Source: Myrica gale
Lineage: Eukaryota; Streptophyta; Magnoliopsida; Fagales; Myricaceae
Reading direction: 5' to 3'
DNA length: 64,000 nt
NCBI GenBank assembly: GCA_963930655.1
Contig: OZ005612.1
Span: forward strand, 3,787,001 to 3,851,000
Below the pieces are notes generated by a model. It searched no databases and was not told the origin of the DNA. It was given only the letters and a program-made list of their open reading frames with translations. Below, piece after piece: positions 1 to 10,773 of the stretch. A program made the position numbers and the translations under genes. Position 1 is the first letter of the stretch; each line of letters begins with the position of its first letter.

Positions 1-558
1 TGAAAGCATCCAGCAGGAAGGATGCATTGGCATTTTTGTAAAGCAAAACAAACCACAGGAAGCTTCGTTCATTGGTATCCAGGAACACATAGCAATTTCA
101 TGATTATGAGCCAGAACTACAGTTGCGACAGACAATAGTACAGAAAAGCATTACAGTTCAGAGGCAATACCTGTAATTGACACAAACAGAGCAAATTGAA
201 GCATGATTTGAACACTCACATACAGCACAACTGCTGCTACTGGTTTTTCTGTTCATTATCCGGTACCGAAAAAATTCTCTACAGACGAACGACAACACGT
301 CAAGTTCAATCTCTTTGAAAGCAAGAAAAAATAATACTAAACAGAAACGTATACTATTAAAAGCTCATTTAAAGGGAGTGAAGGATTATCTACTTCTCAA
401 ACAGATAAATCAAATTTTCGTCAGTATTTGGCTTCCCATCGCTTTCTCACCTACCAAAAGCTCAATAAATTCTTCGAAATTTCATTAGGAATCAATCAAA
501 TTAAGAACACTCAGAATCTGCAGTCACTTTGACCGACAATTTTGACAAAAATACTCAC

Positions 559-640
559 CCCAGATCGACGACGGTCAGAGAGTAGCCGGAGACTTCTGCC
601 TCCTCGGCGAACGGGTAATCTGGCTTAGGGCTTTTTATGT
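559..640 (-). other. possible non-coding 5' exon of a gene leaving the window to the left
   Basis: Read on the minus strand, a GC-richer block ends in a good donor (GGG|GTGAGT, donor bases 558-557). A TATA-like run (ACATAAAAAG) lies about 30 bases upstream. The block has no ATG, so it would be a 5' UTR exon of a minus-strand gene whose coding part lies left of base 1. Bases 1-556 would then be intron and show no recognisable coding frame. This is inferred from splice and promoter signals only. Confidence 0.3.
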
Positions 641-2546
641 GCGCGCAAAGTTTTTAAATTCTTCGTTACGACTCTGAATTTGGAGGATTTTATCTAAAGT
701 TTTGCGGGAGCCGGAGAATTGAGTTTCGGCAAGAATTTACACGATATTTTGCACTTCGGCCAATAAGATTGCTTCTTTTGGACACCATGTAATGTTTTGG
801 TAAATTGCTTGGACCTCCCTAGTATATTTCTTGTGGGTACTTTATACCTTGCGACGCCAGGCTACTGGTATTTCTAATTTACATCAATGCCCTTCCATGA
901 TCTACGGGCTTGTTTGGATGGATATCGGTTTTCCTCAAAACCCATGCGAAAAAACAATTGGTTTCACTTTCCTTCCTGTACGGAGAAAAACAGCTGTCTC
1001 CCTTGCGTAGAAAGTGTCCATTTCTAAAAGAATAAAAATACAAAACAAAGTGGGATTGAGTTTCTCTATAATTATCTATCAATTTAGATAATAAATTTTA
1101 AAAAAATGTTTAATTTTAAAATTTCAAGTGGGTTAAGGTAGTGTTCCAATCATGGTCTGAATGATCATCCTCTTAGACTTGGTGATATTGGATGAAGGAA
1201 AGGATCAAATTTTTTATTTTTTTTTCCTTTTAAACATTTTTAAGGCCAAAAATATTATCGCATCCCAATTTTACACTTTCAAATACTATTTTGCCTCCAA
1301 ATATTTTGAAAAAAAAATCTCTTTTGCAAGTTCAAAAATACTATCTTTTTTATCCATTTAAATACCATTTATCCCTCAAAATTAATTAGATAAATTTAAT
1401 ACTTTAAAAAACACACCCTTTAAAATGACAACAAATAAGAAATGAATTAAAGTGTCTTTTTAAAATAACAACACATGCTAATGGAATAAAATTTTTACCA
1501 AGCGATGCAATTTATTTTATGACCTAAATACCGATTTTTGTTTCTATTTTGTTATTTATTTCTCTCAAATTTATTTATTTTAAATAAAAAACCTATCGAT
1601 TTTGCCTCACCTTTGAAAAATTAACATAAAGAAATCACCTAATTCACCAAGTTTCTTCTACGGCTTTACATGTGACAAATTTAAGTTGGTTTTTTCTTTC
1701 TTTTATTTACCTATGACAACTCAAAATTGTTTTTTTCTTTCTTTTCTATTGACATTGTTTTGATTTATGTAAATTCATTCTCTATTTTTAACTTAAAATC
1801 TCTTTCAATCTCAATTTTTTTCCTCTTTTAGTTGCTAATTTCAATCCAAAGTAAAGATTCATATTATTTTCTATATAATTGTTAGGTGATAAACTTGAGA
1901 ATGATTTGATGGTATGATTTTTAAAAAGTATTGGAGTTTGTGTGAAAATTTGTTAAAAGTAGTATTAAATTTTTTGAAATTTTAGACGTTTAGTCCTAAA
2001 TTTTTTTACATTCAAAAAATTTCTTCATAAAAGTGAATTTTTTAGTATGGCTCAATGTTATTCCCCTCAATTACTCCGCCATTAAGACTTCAATTCTAGT
2101 TCCGCGAAATATATTGCATTCTATGAAAAATAAAAGTGAAGGGTACGTACCAATATTACTTTTTTTACTAGGCATTTTTGGGCAAAAGTATTACTTGTTG
2201 GAGCAGTTGATGAAAGGTACGTACCGATATGTATCTTGTTGCTTACCAAATATATACCATATTATTTTCACTCCACTCTCACAGTCACTTACTATTTGGA
2301 TAATTAGTTGCCAGACATCTCGCTTGACACTAACTTTTGGTTCAGCAAAAGCCAAAAATTATTGCCCACATGTCTTGTCAGAGTTCCACTGCCAAAGTTG
2401 TCGACTGCCATGAATTTCTCTCCTTTTGACGGGATAAGAGGTTTGAATCATTTTTCTTAAAAGTCACCTGGCACTCATTCGTTTCCCCACCTCAATACCT
2501 CACCTAAGTCGTTGAAGCCGAAGAAGAAGACCTCAATACCTCGCCT
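641..2546. other. AT-rich intergenic DNA, no gene recognised
   Basis: Long A/T runs and many stops in all frames. The stretch near 1880-1960 (atttgatggta...ttggagtttgtgtgaaaa) resembles the MITE family seen at 6353 and 40148 and may be an old fragment. A 126-codon open frame at 2033-2413 has no recognisable domain and is probably chance. The near-repeat cctcaatacctc(a/g)cctag occurs at about 2490 and 2532. Confidence 0.6.
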
Positions 2547-2615
2547 AGGAGGAGGAGGAGGAGGAGGAGGAGGAGGAGGAGGAGGAGGAGGAGGAGGAGG
2601 AGGAGGAGGAGGAGG
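2547..2615. repeat. (AGG)n trinucleotide microsatellite, about 23 units
   Basis: An uninterrupted AGG/GGA tract of about 69 bases. It creates an artificial poly-glycine frame on plus and a poly-serine frame on minus, neither of which is a credible protein. It is likely length-polymorphic. Confidence 0.95.
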
Positions 2616-2639
2616 TTGGCCTTGGTCTATGGGGATCGG

Positions 2640-2743
2640 GCACCCACAGGTTCAGCCCAAAAAAAAAATACACGTAAACTTCTTTTTTGGGCGGTGCAAT
2701 GGGCTGCAGCCGCCCAGGGCCGCACCCCCTGCATCCGCCACTG
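2640..2743 (+). mobile_element. remnant of one hAT-type transposon end
   Basis: The stretch ends in gcatccgccactg, the inverted form of a CAGTGGCGGATGC terminus, close to the ends of the hAT elements at 2848 and 40470. Just inside is a GC-rich imperfect hairpin (ggtgc...gcacc) next to an A-run, the same order as at 2863-2902. The partner terminus was not found, so this looks like a truncated copy. Confidence 0.45.
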
Positions 2744-2759
2744 TACTGCCCCATCCCCT

Positions 2760-2767
2760 TATATAAA
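2760..2767 (+). promoter_or_regulatory. TATA box of the DUF241 gene
   Basis: TATATAAA lies in a C-rich context. If the hAT insertion at 2848-4011 and one target-site copy are removed, this box sits about 100 bp upstream of the ATG at 4031, a normal plant spacing. In the present sequence the distance is more than 1.2 kb, so the leader has been split. Confidence 0.55.
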
Positions 2768-2847
2768 CTGAGCACATGCTGACTGAAGAAAGACAAATTG
2801 CTTCCAAATTAAATTGTACATTCAACTGAAAGATCACCTCTTTCCAG

Positions 2848-4011
2848 CAGGGGCGGAAGTAAGGGGGTGCGATGGGTATCGGCCGATACCCATCGCACCC
2901 CCAAAAAAAAAAATTTAATGTAATTTTTTTGTTTTTTTGTTTTTCTTTATAAATTAACCAAGTCTACTATCCATTAAGTCCAGGCCAAATAGACTTAATG
3001 GGTATCGAATCTAAAATATTTTTTTTCTATACATTGATTTTGTTCTTAGTGTTACATAATAATTAAGGCAAATATACAGTTATTATAATTTTTTTTTTGC
3101 ATCGATTACAAGTTCTTCAATTGATGGGTAACTTCCTGCCATCTTACTAAATTTATGTTAGTAAAAAATTATTTACTCTTTGCTCCTATTTTTTCACAAT
3201 CAAGACCACTTCATTTTTTTCTCCCTATGTTGATTTGTTTTTTCATTTTTATTAGAGACCTCAAAAAATGTTGTGTTTGTTTAGGATCCTTGTATAGGCC
3301 AAATCAAAATTCTGACCACTTTTGGGATATGTTTATCTAATGAACTCTTTTACTAAATCTTGCTTATCCTGAAAATTTTGTTTTTATTATTCAGAGCATG
3401 ATTTGTCATCAATTGTTGCTCTCTGTGTGGAAGTTGCTTTGGAGAATGTAAATATCTTTTAATTCCAAATCCATAGAACCTAGAGAAAGTAAATTACAAA
3501 TGCATCCCAGTAACCTTTTGTCAAAAGAAAAAAAAAAAGGAGAAAAAAGAGACTCTACTCTCTAGGTAGTAGCCAAAAAATGTAAGAAAGACAACCCCTA
3601 GTAACATCAAGACCTCAACCATCATTTTCATCTGTAATTTGTTCTAAAGTTTTAAAATTAGTAGGGAATTAACTTGGATTAAATCATAAAGAGTGATTTG
3701 CGTAATAATATGAGAGATAAATGGATGAATGATTGCATGTTACTGTACATCGAGCAATAAGTTTTTAAAACTATTGAGAACGAAATCATTTTGCAACTTT
3801 TTCGGAAGATGTAAACTCGTATGATCCAATTATCACCTCTCAGTCACAGTACATATTACGGTACATGTATTCCAATATTTTTAATGTTTTTTGTCCTTAA
3901 TTTTTGACATTGTACCTCTAAGACAATATTTTGCATTACGAAATTTATTTTTTTTGTCATTTTGCCTTTAAAGTTCGACACCCATAGATTTTGATCCTGG
4001 TTCCGCCATTG
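2848..4011. mobile_element. non-autonomous hAT transposon (1,164 bp) with 8-bp target duplication
   Basis: The left end reads CAGGGGCGGAAGTAAGG. The right end reads GGTTCCGCCATTG, which inverted gives CAATGGCGGAACC. The flanks carry an identical 8-base duplication, CTTTCCAG, at 2840-2847 and 4012-4019. Both features are typical of hAT elements. The interior is AT-rich with no transposase frame, so it must depend on an autonomous relative such as the one at 53760-57491. The element lies in what was the 5' leader of the DUF241 gene, 20 bases from its ATG. Confidence 0.9.
2863..2902. repeat. perfect 40-bp palindrome in the hAT subterminal region
   Basis: The left arm gggggtgcgatgggtatcgg (2863-2882) is followed with no spacer by its exact reverse complement (2883-2902), then a run of A. 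It starts 15 bases inside the element terminus. It could extrude as a cruciform or form a hairpin in single strands. Confidence 0.97.
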
Positions 4012-4030
4012 CTTTCCAGTGAAGGTAAAA

Positions 4031-4800
4031 ATGGATGTCTCTCCTTTCAACCCAAATTCTCATCACCATACTCGCTCTAACAGCTTTCCCACTAGAACAC
4101 ACCCGCTCATTTCAGAATTCAATGAGCAATTTTGCAGATTGAGAGATTCCGAAGAACCTTCTTCGTCATCTACTTCAATAAGCAAGAACCTATACGACCT
4201 TCAAGATTTGCATGAATGTGTTGATAAGTTGCTCTTGTTGCCATTCAATCAAGCTGTAGCCCATGAGCAGCAAGAGAAATGGGTTAATGAACTGTTGGAT
4301 GGATATCTTTGGATCTTGGATGTGTGTGTAATGTTGCAAGAGATGCTTTGCTTCAAACAAAGGAAAGAATACTTGAGTTTCGATCAACTCTGCGCAGAAG
4401 ACGGGGCAGTAGAATGGAGCTTGCAAAGGAGGTTGAAAAATACTTGACCTGCAGGAAGGAGGTGAAAAAAGGCAATGCAAAAGGCCTCGAAGAGATGCAA
4501 AGTAATTTCATGGAGAAGAACAATGACTATCTGCCCATTGCTACCATGTTAAAGGAGGTAGAAGCAGCAACAACTATGATCACGACCTTTGAATCCCTAT
4601 TGACCTTTATATTGGGAACAAAGTTGCAATCAAAGTCAAGCAGCTGGTATTTGGTTTCCAAGCTGGTGCATCCCAAAAGAGTAACGTGTGAAGACGAAGA
4701 AGCAAATGAATTTGAGAAGGTAGATGCTGCGTTACAATCTCTCATCAATAAGAGAACAAGCAAATCTGATTACACCGAGCAAGTGGAGAACGTGCAGTAA
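4031..4800 (+). pseudogene. DUF241 family protein, frameshifted and C-terminally truncated
   Basis: DUF241 is a plant-specific helical family related to BPS1-like proteins, of unclear biochemical role. The N-terminus from ATG 4031 has the family's Ser/His-rich start (MDVSPFNPNSHHHTRSNSFP). Near 4320-4330 the frame breaks: the text continues as NVARDALLQTKER only after skipping two bases in a GTGTGTGT run, so a GT dinucleotide was probably gained. The second frame then runs to a stop at 4798-4800. With the insertion discounted the product is about 255 residues. The family normally continues with another roughly 30-residue helix, but here the minisatellite starts instead. A hAT element also splits the leader. 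I judge it non-functional, although a sequencing error in the GT run could explain the frameshift. Confidence 0.8.
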
Positions 4801-4802
4801 TT

Positions 4803-5640
4803 TCACGTCTCCGTGAAAATGAATTTGAATAACGAGAAAACATTTTACGTGAGAAGGAAAATAAAGTCAATAACGGAAAAAAATTTACGTCAGACGAAAA
4901 ATGAATTCGATAACGGAAAATCGTTTTCCGTGTGAGGAAAAATGAAATTGATAACATAAAAATGTTTTACGTCTCGGGAAAAATTAATTTAATAATGGGA
5001 AATGTTTTACAACTTTGAAAAAATGATTTTAATAATGGAAAAACGTTTTATGTCTTCGAAAAAATGAATTCGATATTGGAAAAATGTTTTAAGTAAGAGG
5101 AAAAATGAATTCAATAACGAGAAAATGTTTTACATTTGAGGAAAAATGAATTCAATAATAGGAAAACGTTTTACGTCAGAGTGAAAATGAACTTTACAAT
5201 TAGAAAACATTTTGTCATAGGGAAAATGAATTCAATTACGGGAAAACGTTTTACGTCATAGAAAAAATGAAACGTTTTACGTATAAGGAAAAATGAATTC
5301 AATAACGGAAAAATGTTTTATGTTTCAGGAAAAATGAATTGGATAATTGAAAAATGTTTTACGTCTGAGGGAAAATGAATTCGATAACGAAAAACGTTTT
5401 ACGTCAGAGTGAAAATGAATTTGATAATTGGAAAATATTTTATGTCAGAGGAAAAATAAATTTGATAAAGGGAAAATGTTTAACATTTAAGGGAAAATGA
5501 ATTTCACAACGGGAAAACGTTTTACATCAGAGGGAAAATGAATTCAATAATGGGAAAACGTTTTACGTTTGAGGGAAAATGAATTTGATAACTGGGAAAT
5601 GTTTTACGTCAGAGAAAAAATGAATTCGATAATTAACAGC
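4803..5640. repeat. minisatellite, about 20 degenerate copies of a 41-bp unit
   Basis: The unit is approximately GAAAATGAATTCGATAACGG followed by GAAAACGTTTTACGTCAGAG. The core ACGTTTTACGT recurs about every 41 bases (for example near 5168, 5248, 5396, 5519, 5560 and 5602), with point changes and small indels between copies. It begins directly at the stop codon of the DUF241 frame and ends at 5640 in unrelated sequence. No transposon termini were seen at its edges. Confidence 0.93.
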
Positions 5641-6043
5641 CCGCGATAAGCCATAACTCCACGATCTCTCTATTCTCATAGTGGAGGAGAACAACTGTTG
5701 CGAAGACGTGAGAAAAGTGTCACAAAGCACAACCTTACGGAACGAAATTCCAGTAAGAATTTCCGCCAAAAGCAAAGAGAGGAACATGGGAGAAACATTA
5801 TAAAATGAGAAGCTAACGATGAAAAAGAGAAGTGATTTCTAAGTAACAAAATTATGAAATACATATAAGAGAAAAGTTGATTTAAGCATCGTAGCTTCTT
5901 TACCCCGATGCTCGGGGTTATCTTTGTGATTTTACAGGAAAAATATACGTAAAGATCGAGACGCATTTACTCGGACGTGTTGACAGTAAACCAACTTATT
6001 CATCAGAAACCATTACTTGAACTCCCCTGAGGAAAGGGTTCTT
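5641..6043. other. non-coding spacer between minisatellite and LINE relic
   Basis: No domain, splice pattern or repeat could be recognised. Short open frames on the minus strand here extend into the minisatellite and look like chance. Confidence 0.5.
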
Positions 6044-6790
6044 AAAATAAATTATGATGCGGCAGTTCGAGCTCCCTAGATATGTGTGGCTGCGGTTTGT
6101 AGAAAGTAGAAAGGGGAAATCCTTCAATTTTTTATCCGTAAACTCCAAGGTGGGAACTCGTTAGTTGGGGAGGCCAGGGCTGCTCGACTAGCATGCCATA
6201 TGGCAACGGATCTCAATGGTTTGGAGGAGTATGCAAAGAACCTGATAAACCATGTAGAGGATAGGGCCTCTACCTCATACTGGTGCATTGAAGCTGAAGT
6301 TCTTACTATTCGTGCCATTCTGAACAGCAATCCGCGATGGCTTTTTTCCTTGTTTTGAGTAAAAATTGTAGGATTTAGAGAAGTTGTGAATATTTATGTT
6401 GAATAGTATTTTATTGGTGTTTGTGTAAAGTGGAGAGAGAAATGATTTGATGTAATTGTTTAATAAAAAATATTGGAGTTATGTGAAAAAGTATAGAGAG
6501 AGAAAATTTATGTTGAATAAAAAATTAAAAAATTATTGGAGATTGTGTAAAATGTATTGGTGTTTGTGTGTTGAATTCTGAATATGTTCGGTGGTAATTT
6601 TATGAATATACTTAAAATTCTGAAAAAAGTGTGAAAACGAACATATCCATAGACTCCGCGAGAAGGAAATTTTTCGGCTCATAAGCTTGCTCGGTGGGGG
6701 CATGGACCAGGACTCTCAAGCTGTATTTTCGCTAGCGGATATTCCTCTTGATATTATTGGCTGTGATAACTATGCGGTCTACCGCAGGGT
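6044..6790 (+). pseudogene. LINE-type RNase H domain relic, interrupted by a MITE
   Basis: From 6044 one frame reads KINYDAAVRAP, then a stop, then ICVAAVCRK, with a further in-frame stop near 6110. The same frame resumes at 6143 with GGNSLVGEARAARLACHMA and later VLTIRAILNSNPRWLFS (to about 6343). The missing end, PREGNFSAHKLARWGHG, appears at about 6655-6710. The first Asp (NYDAAV), the Glu of GEARAARLA and the His of NFSAHKLA match the plant RVT_3/RNase H fold found at the C-terminus of non-LTR retrotransposon polymerases. Stops, a frame change and the insertion make it dead. No reverse transcriptase is attached. Confidence 0.7.
6353..6645. mobile_element. MITE, family A, copy 1 (about 293 bp)
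   Basis: The segment is nearly collinear with 40148-40437: both contain gaatatttatgttgaatag-type text, aatttgatgtaattgtttaataaaaaa and the same order of blocks. Both end in gaaaacgaacata, which mirrors the TATGTTC start of the other copy. The interior is AT-rich and non-coding. Here it splits the RNase H relic between NPRWLFS and PREGN, so it inserted after the LINE. The left terminus of this copy is degenerate and I could not fix a target duplication. Confidence 0.8.
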
Positions 6791-8910
6791 CTTTGTTGAG
6801 GATTGATTTCATGTTATGTAGAAAAAAAAGATCAATGAGAAAAGTTCTTATAGATTTTTATTTATCCATTATTCCATAGCCTCACAAGTAAAATGGTAAT
6901 TTTGCATTTAATGAGCTTCAATTTTGTGTGACTAGTTTCAACAATTCTCTCGAAAGTGTTTTACATATATCAGACAGCAAGTCCAAAAAAAAGATTATTT
7001 TATTTTGTACTATAACTAAGAGAAAGGAAAGTTTTAGAGTGTAACTTGTTGGGTTAGTTTCAGTTGATAAGCACATTGTATAATATAATGCATGTCCAAA
7101 AATTAAATATCCTACTAGGAAAATAAAAAATTTATTGATGAGTTTTCCAATTCCCTATACTTTTAATTCACATTAGAGATTTGTACTTAACAAAAAGCCC
7201 CTTGAGTCACTCTCTAGTTTTGGCGTAGCACAATCTGTACACAGCAGAGGAATTGCATATGTTCATGTCAAACAAACAATATATATTTTGAGGTATCAAT
7301 TACTACGTTTAATTGATACTTAACAGGGTGTCAGAACAACTTATGTTCAGCTTAACTAATCTCGGGGCCTGTGCAGTCTCTTCATCGGTCCCACGTAAAA
7401 CCAGGTAATTACCAAGCCAAAGACTCTGAGAGTGGGTCCAAAGGGTTAATAGCAATTAAAACTTTAGAAGAAGTAAACCACCAAGGCCAAGCCTTCAACA
7501 ACTAGGCTAACTCTTGATGTTATATCAATAAGACAATAACTAGTATATAAAGTAATAATCACATTGTAACAAAGTAAATAATTACTCTGAGTAGGCTACC
7601 ATCAAAAGAACAAAAGAAAGATTTATTAGAAGAAACATGGAAAGTATAAAATCATACAGTGTAGGGGCGATGTGCCTCGTGTTCAATTACAGGATTTTGC
7701 ACATCTTTTAATTGAATAACTAATTTTTAGGAGAGGATAAAAGGAGGAGAATTAATGAAATTAATAAAAAATAGAACCCCCATATGGCGGTTAACTATAA
7801 TTCTTAGAAGTTGTTTGATTTGTGTATCAGATTCTTCTGTCTTGTCTAGTACGTACTATGGGTTTAACTCTAATAATAATATTAGGATACCTTAATTTTA
7901 AGCTACAAAATGTAGGCTTTTTCGACAATAGCTTCAAAGGATTTTCACCAAAGTTTTCTTCTAAAATTTTATATACCCAATGGGTTTCTTCAAGTATATA
8001 AATTTCTTTCACCACGTTTTGTAGGTGAAAAGCTTATGGTGTGTAAGTTGAAGTATTTCGACTAACTCTTTGTGTAGAGTAAGATGAATATGAGCATGAG
8101 TAATATGCATAGGATAATATTGGGATAAGAAATTATTTCCAACTAAAAAATACCATGCATATTTGGAAAACATGACATTTTTGAAATTATAAATTTACAA
8201 AGCGATCTTGATAACTTTAAAAAGATAGAAAAGAGAAAAGTATTAGTAGAAAAAGTATTTAGAATGAGAGAGAGAGAGGAGAAGAACGACTATGATCGAT
8301 GTCTAATTGTTTAAGAGGTATCGTCTTTTATAATTAAGATATAATTATTGAAGCATCTTCTTTTTAAAAGATAGATGCTTCGTTGTATTATTTCTGACAA
8401 GATTCGTCATGTGCTGGATTCACATTCTCTATCTTTTTTTATTCACATATTTAACCTTTCTTTTTTTTAAAAAAAAAGGAGTGTATCACGAATTATATCA
8501 TTTATAATTCTTTATCTTCCTAGTAAAATTTAAAAATAAAAAATATAATATATTAATTTATAGTATTTAACGTTGTCAATGTTTTATTATATTTATCTCG
8601 CACCATGCAATCTGGACCGAAATTTGTAGAGGGTCTCTGGAGGACAACATTACTTGAAAAAACTGTACGTTGTGGACGGATTTCTGGATTAGAGGCACAA
8701 CTGCTATGCAGAAAAAAAAAAAAAAGGCACAACTGCCATTTTCCCAAACAGGCGTGGGCCAGGGAGGGTCGATTATTACTTTATTGAAGTGAACGTTAAA
8801 CGGAGCCAAGACAACAACGGTTACTACTACTGTGCCCAGCGAAGCTCAGCTTCTCAAAGGGAATTTTTAATTTATCTTTTCCCGCGGGAATTCTGAGCCA
8901 AAACTAGGCA
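6791..8910. other. intergenic and promoter-side DNA upstream of the PPR gene
   Basis: AT-rich text without recognisable coding potential. A polyA run lies at 8709-8725, and the segment 8600-8880 just before the PPR start is more GC-rich, as expected of a proximal promoter and leader. Nothing in 7000-8500 matched a repeat elsewhere in the window by eye. Confidence 0.5.
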
Positions 8911-10773
8911 ATGGTCTCGGCAACTTTCCTCTTACCAGGATTCTCTTCTTCCCAACCACCTTCATTTTTCTCTTTTCGACCATCCAATTCTTCATCACAA
9001 AGGAAGAATTCAAAATTAAAGAACGACAATCATTCCAGGGCCGCCACCAGTTTCCGTTGCCTTTGCACCGAAAATCCCACTTCAAAGTCCCACTGTCGGA
9101 AACCAAGCAATATATCATGCTCCCATGGAAGCCCAGATGTCGATTTCCTTGAGGACCAGTCAGAGAGCCAGTGGGTCAGTGCTTGCCGGCTCACGCTTTG
9201 GCTTCGATCAAGTCGCAGTTTGAAAGAGGTCAAAAGAATACATGCAGTAGTTGTGAAATTGTTGAGGGTTTCAGTCACATACGTAGGAAATAATTTGATA
9301 AGTACGTATTTGGGGTTCGGGAAATTAGTTGAGGCTCGTAAAGTGTTTGATAAAATTCCAAACAAAAATGTGGTTACTTGGACTGCTGTCATTGATGGTT
9401 ATTTGGGCGTTGGTTTGGACGATGAGGCTTTGAGGTTGTTTGATAATTCCATTAGAAACGGGGTTCGAGCAAATGCGAAGATGTTTGTGTGTGTTTTGAA
9501 TTTGTGTACCAGGAGATTGGATTTGGAGCTGGGACGTCAAATTCATTCTTGTCTTGTGAAATGTGGTTCTAGGAACTTGATTTTGGATAGTGCTGTTGTT
9601 CACTTCTATGCGCAATGTCGGGAGCTGCCAAGTGCATTTCGTGCATTTGATCAGATGCCAGAGCGGGATGTGGTTTGTTGGACGACAATGATTACTGCTT
9701 GTTCACAACAATGGCAGGGACAGGAGGCCTTTTTGCTGTTCTCGCGAATGTTAAGTAATGGATTTTCCCCCAATGAGTTCACAGTATGTGGTGTTCTTAA
9801 GGCTTGTGGAGAGGAGAAGGCATTAAAATTCGGGAGGCAGTTACACGGTGCTATAGTGAAGAAAATATGTAAGAACGATGTTTTTATAGGTAGTTCGCTT
9901 GTTGATATGTATGCAAAATGTGGGGAGATGATAGATTCTAGAAAAGTCTTCAACAGAATGAGGAATAGGAACACGGTTACTTGGACATCATTTATAGCAG
10001 GATACGCTCGACAGGGGCTTGGTGAGGAGGCCATTAGACTTTTTAGAGTGATGAAGAGACGGAATATACATGCTAACAATTTGACCATTGTAAGCGTCCT
10101 TGGGGCTTGTGGCTCAATGGAGGCTCCGCTATTGGGGAGGGAACTTCATGCACAAATAATCAAGAATTCTGTTGAAACGAATAAATACATAGGGAGCACT
10201 CTAGTATGGTTTTACTGTAGGTGTGCAGAGTATCTTTATGCCTTCAAGTTACTCCAACAGATGCCTCTTAGAGATGTTGTCTCATGGACAGCCATTATTT
10301 CTGGTAGTGCACGACTTGGGCATGAGTCCGAGGCTCTCGAGTTCTTGAAAGAAATGATGGAGGAAGGTGTGGATCCTAACTCTTTCACTTATTCATCGGC
10401 TTTGAAAGCGTGTGCTAATATGGAAGCTGTCCGTCAAGGGAAATTGATTCATTGTCATGCAAACAAGACCCCTGCCTTGTCTAATGTATATGTAGGTAGT
10501 GCATTAATTAATATGTATGCGAAATGTGGATATGTATCGGAGGCATTCCGTGTGTTTGACAGCATGCCAGAACGGAATTTAGTCTCTTGGAAGGCTATAA
10601 TTTTGGGTTATGCAAAGAATGGGCTCTGCCAAGAGGCTTTGAAGCTCATGTATAGGATGAAAGCAGAAGGTATTGAGGTGGATGATTACATCATGGCAAC
10701 AGTTTTCACAGCATGTGGAGACATGAAGTGGGATATGGAACCTTCATCTGAATATTGCTTGCTGTCTAGTTGA
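8911..10773 (+). CDS. PDM1: chloroplast PPR protein, PDM1/SEL1 (At4g18520) type
   Basis: An intronless frame of 620 codons. After a Ser/Phe/Pro-rich N-terminus that looks like a plastid transit peptide (about residues 1-60), repeated PLS-class pentatricopeptide units run to the end. Recurrent motifs include ARKVFDKIPNKNVVTWTAVI, VFIGSSLVDMYAKCG and VYVGSALINMYAKCG. No E+ or DYW domain follows. Length and C-terminal order resemble Arabidopsis At4g18520 (about 617 residues), where the protein binds plastid RNA and is needed for rpoA/accD transcript maturation. That role is family knowledge; here I see only the repeats and their order. The frame has no break, and its codons and GC content contrast with the AT-rich flanks. 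Orthology needs a tree, because PPR families are large. Confidence 0.85.
   Translation: MVSATFLLPGFSSSQPPSFFSFRPSNSSSQRKNSKLKNDNHSRAATSFRCLCTENPTSKSHCRKPSNISCSHGSPDVDFLEDQSESQWVSACRLTLWLRSSRSLKEVKRIHAVVVKLLRVSVTYVGNNLISTYLGFGKLVEARKVFDKIPNKNVVTWTAVIDGYLGVGLDDEALRLFDNSIRNGVRANAKMFVCVLNLCTRRLDLELGRQIHSCLVKCGSRNLILDSAVVHFYAQCRELPSAFRAFDQMPERDVVCWTTMITACSQQWQGQEAFLLFSRMLSNGFSPNEFTVCGVLKACGEEKALKFGRQLHGAIVKKICKNDVFIGSSLVDMYAKCGEMIDSRKVFNRMRNRNTVTWTSFIAGYARQGLGEEAIRLFRVMKRRNIHANNLTIVSVLGACGSMEAPLLGRELHAQIIKNSVETNKYIGSTLVWFYCRCAEYLYAFKLLQQMPLRDVVSWTAIISGSARLGHESEALEFLKEMMEEGVDPNSFTYSSALKACANMEAVRQGKLIHCHANKTPALSNVYVGSALINMYAKCGYVSEAFRVFDSMPERNLVSWKAIILGYAKNGLCQEALKLMYRMKAEGIEVDDYIMATVFTACGDMKWDMEPSSEYCLLSS

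Noticed and set aside
2033..2413. 126-codon frame on plus
   Set aside because: No recognisable domain, AT-rich composition, no splice partners; most likely chance.
2512..2796. Open frames with poly-glycine or poly-serine runs
   Set aside because: They are produced by the AGG microsatellite and have no conserved domain.
4803..5640. CRISPR-like array
   Set aside because: Regular spacing of 41 bp, but the whole unit is repeated with no unique spacers, and the host is a plant; it is a minisatellite.
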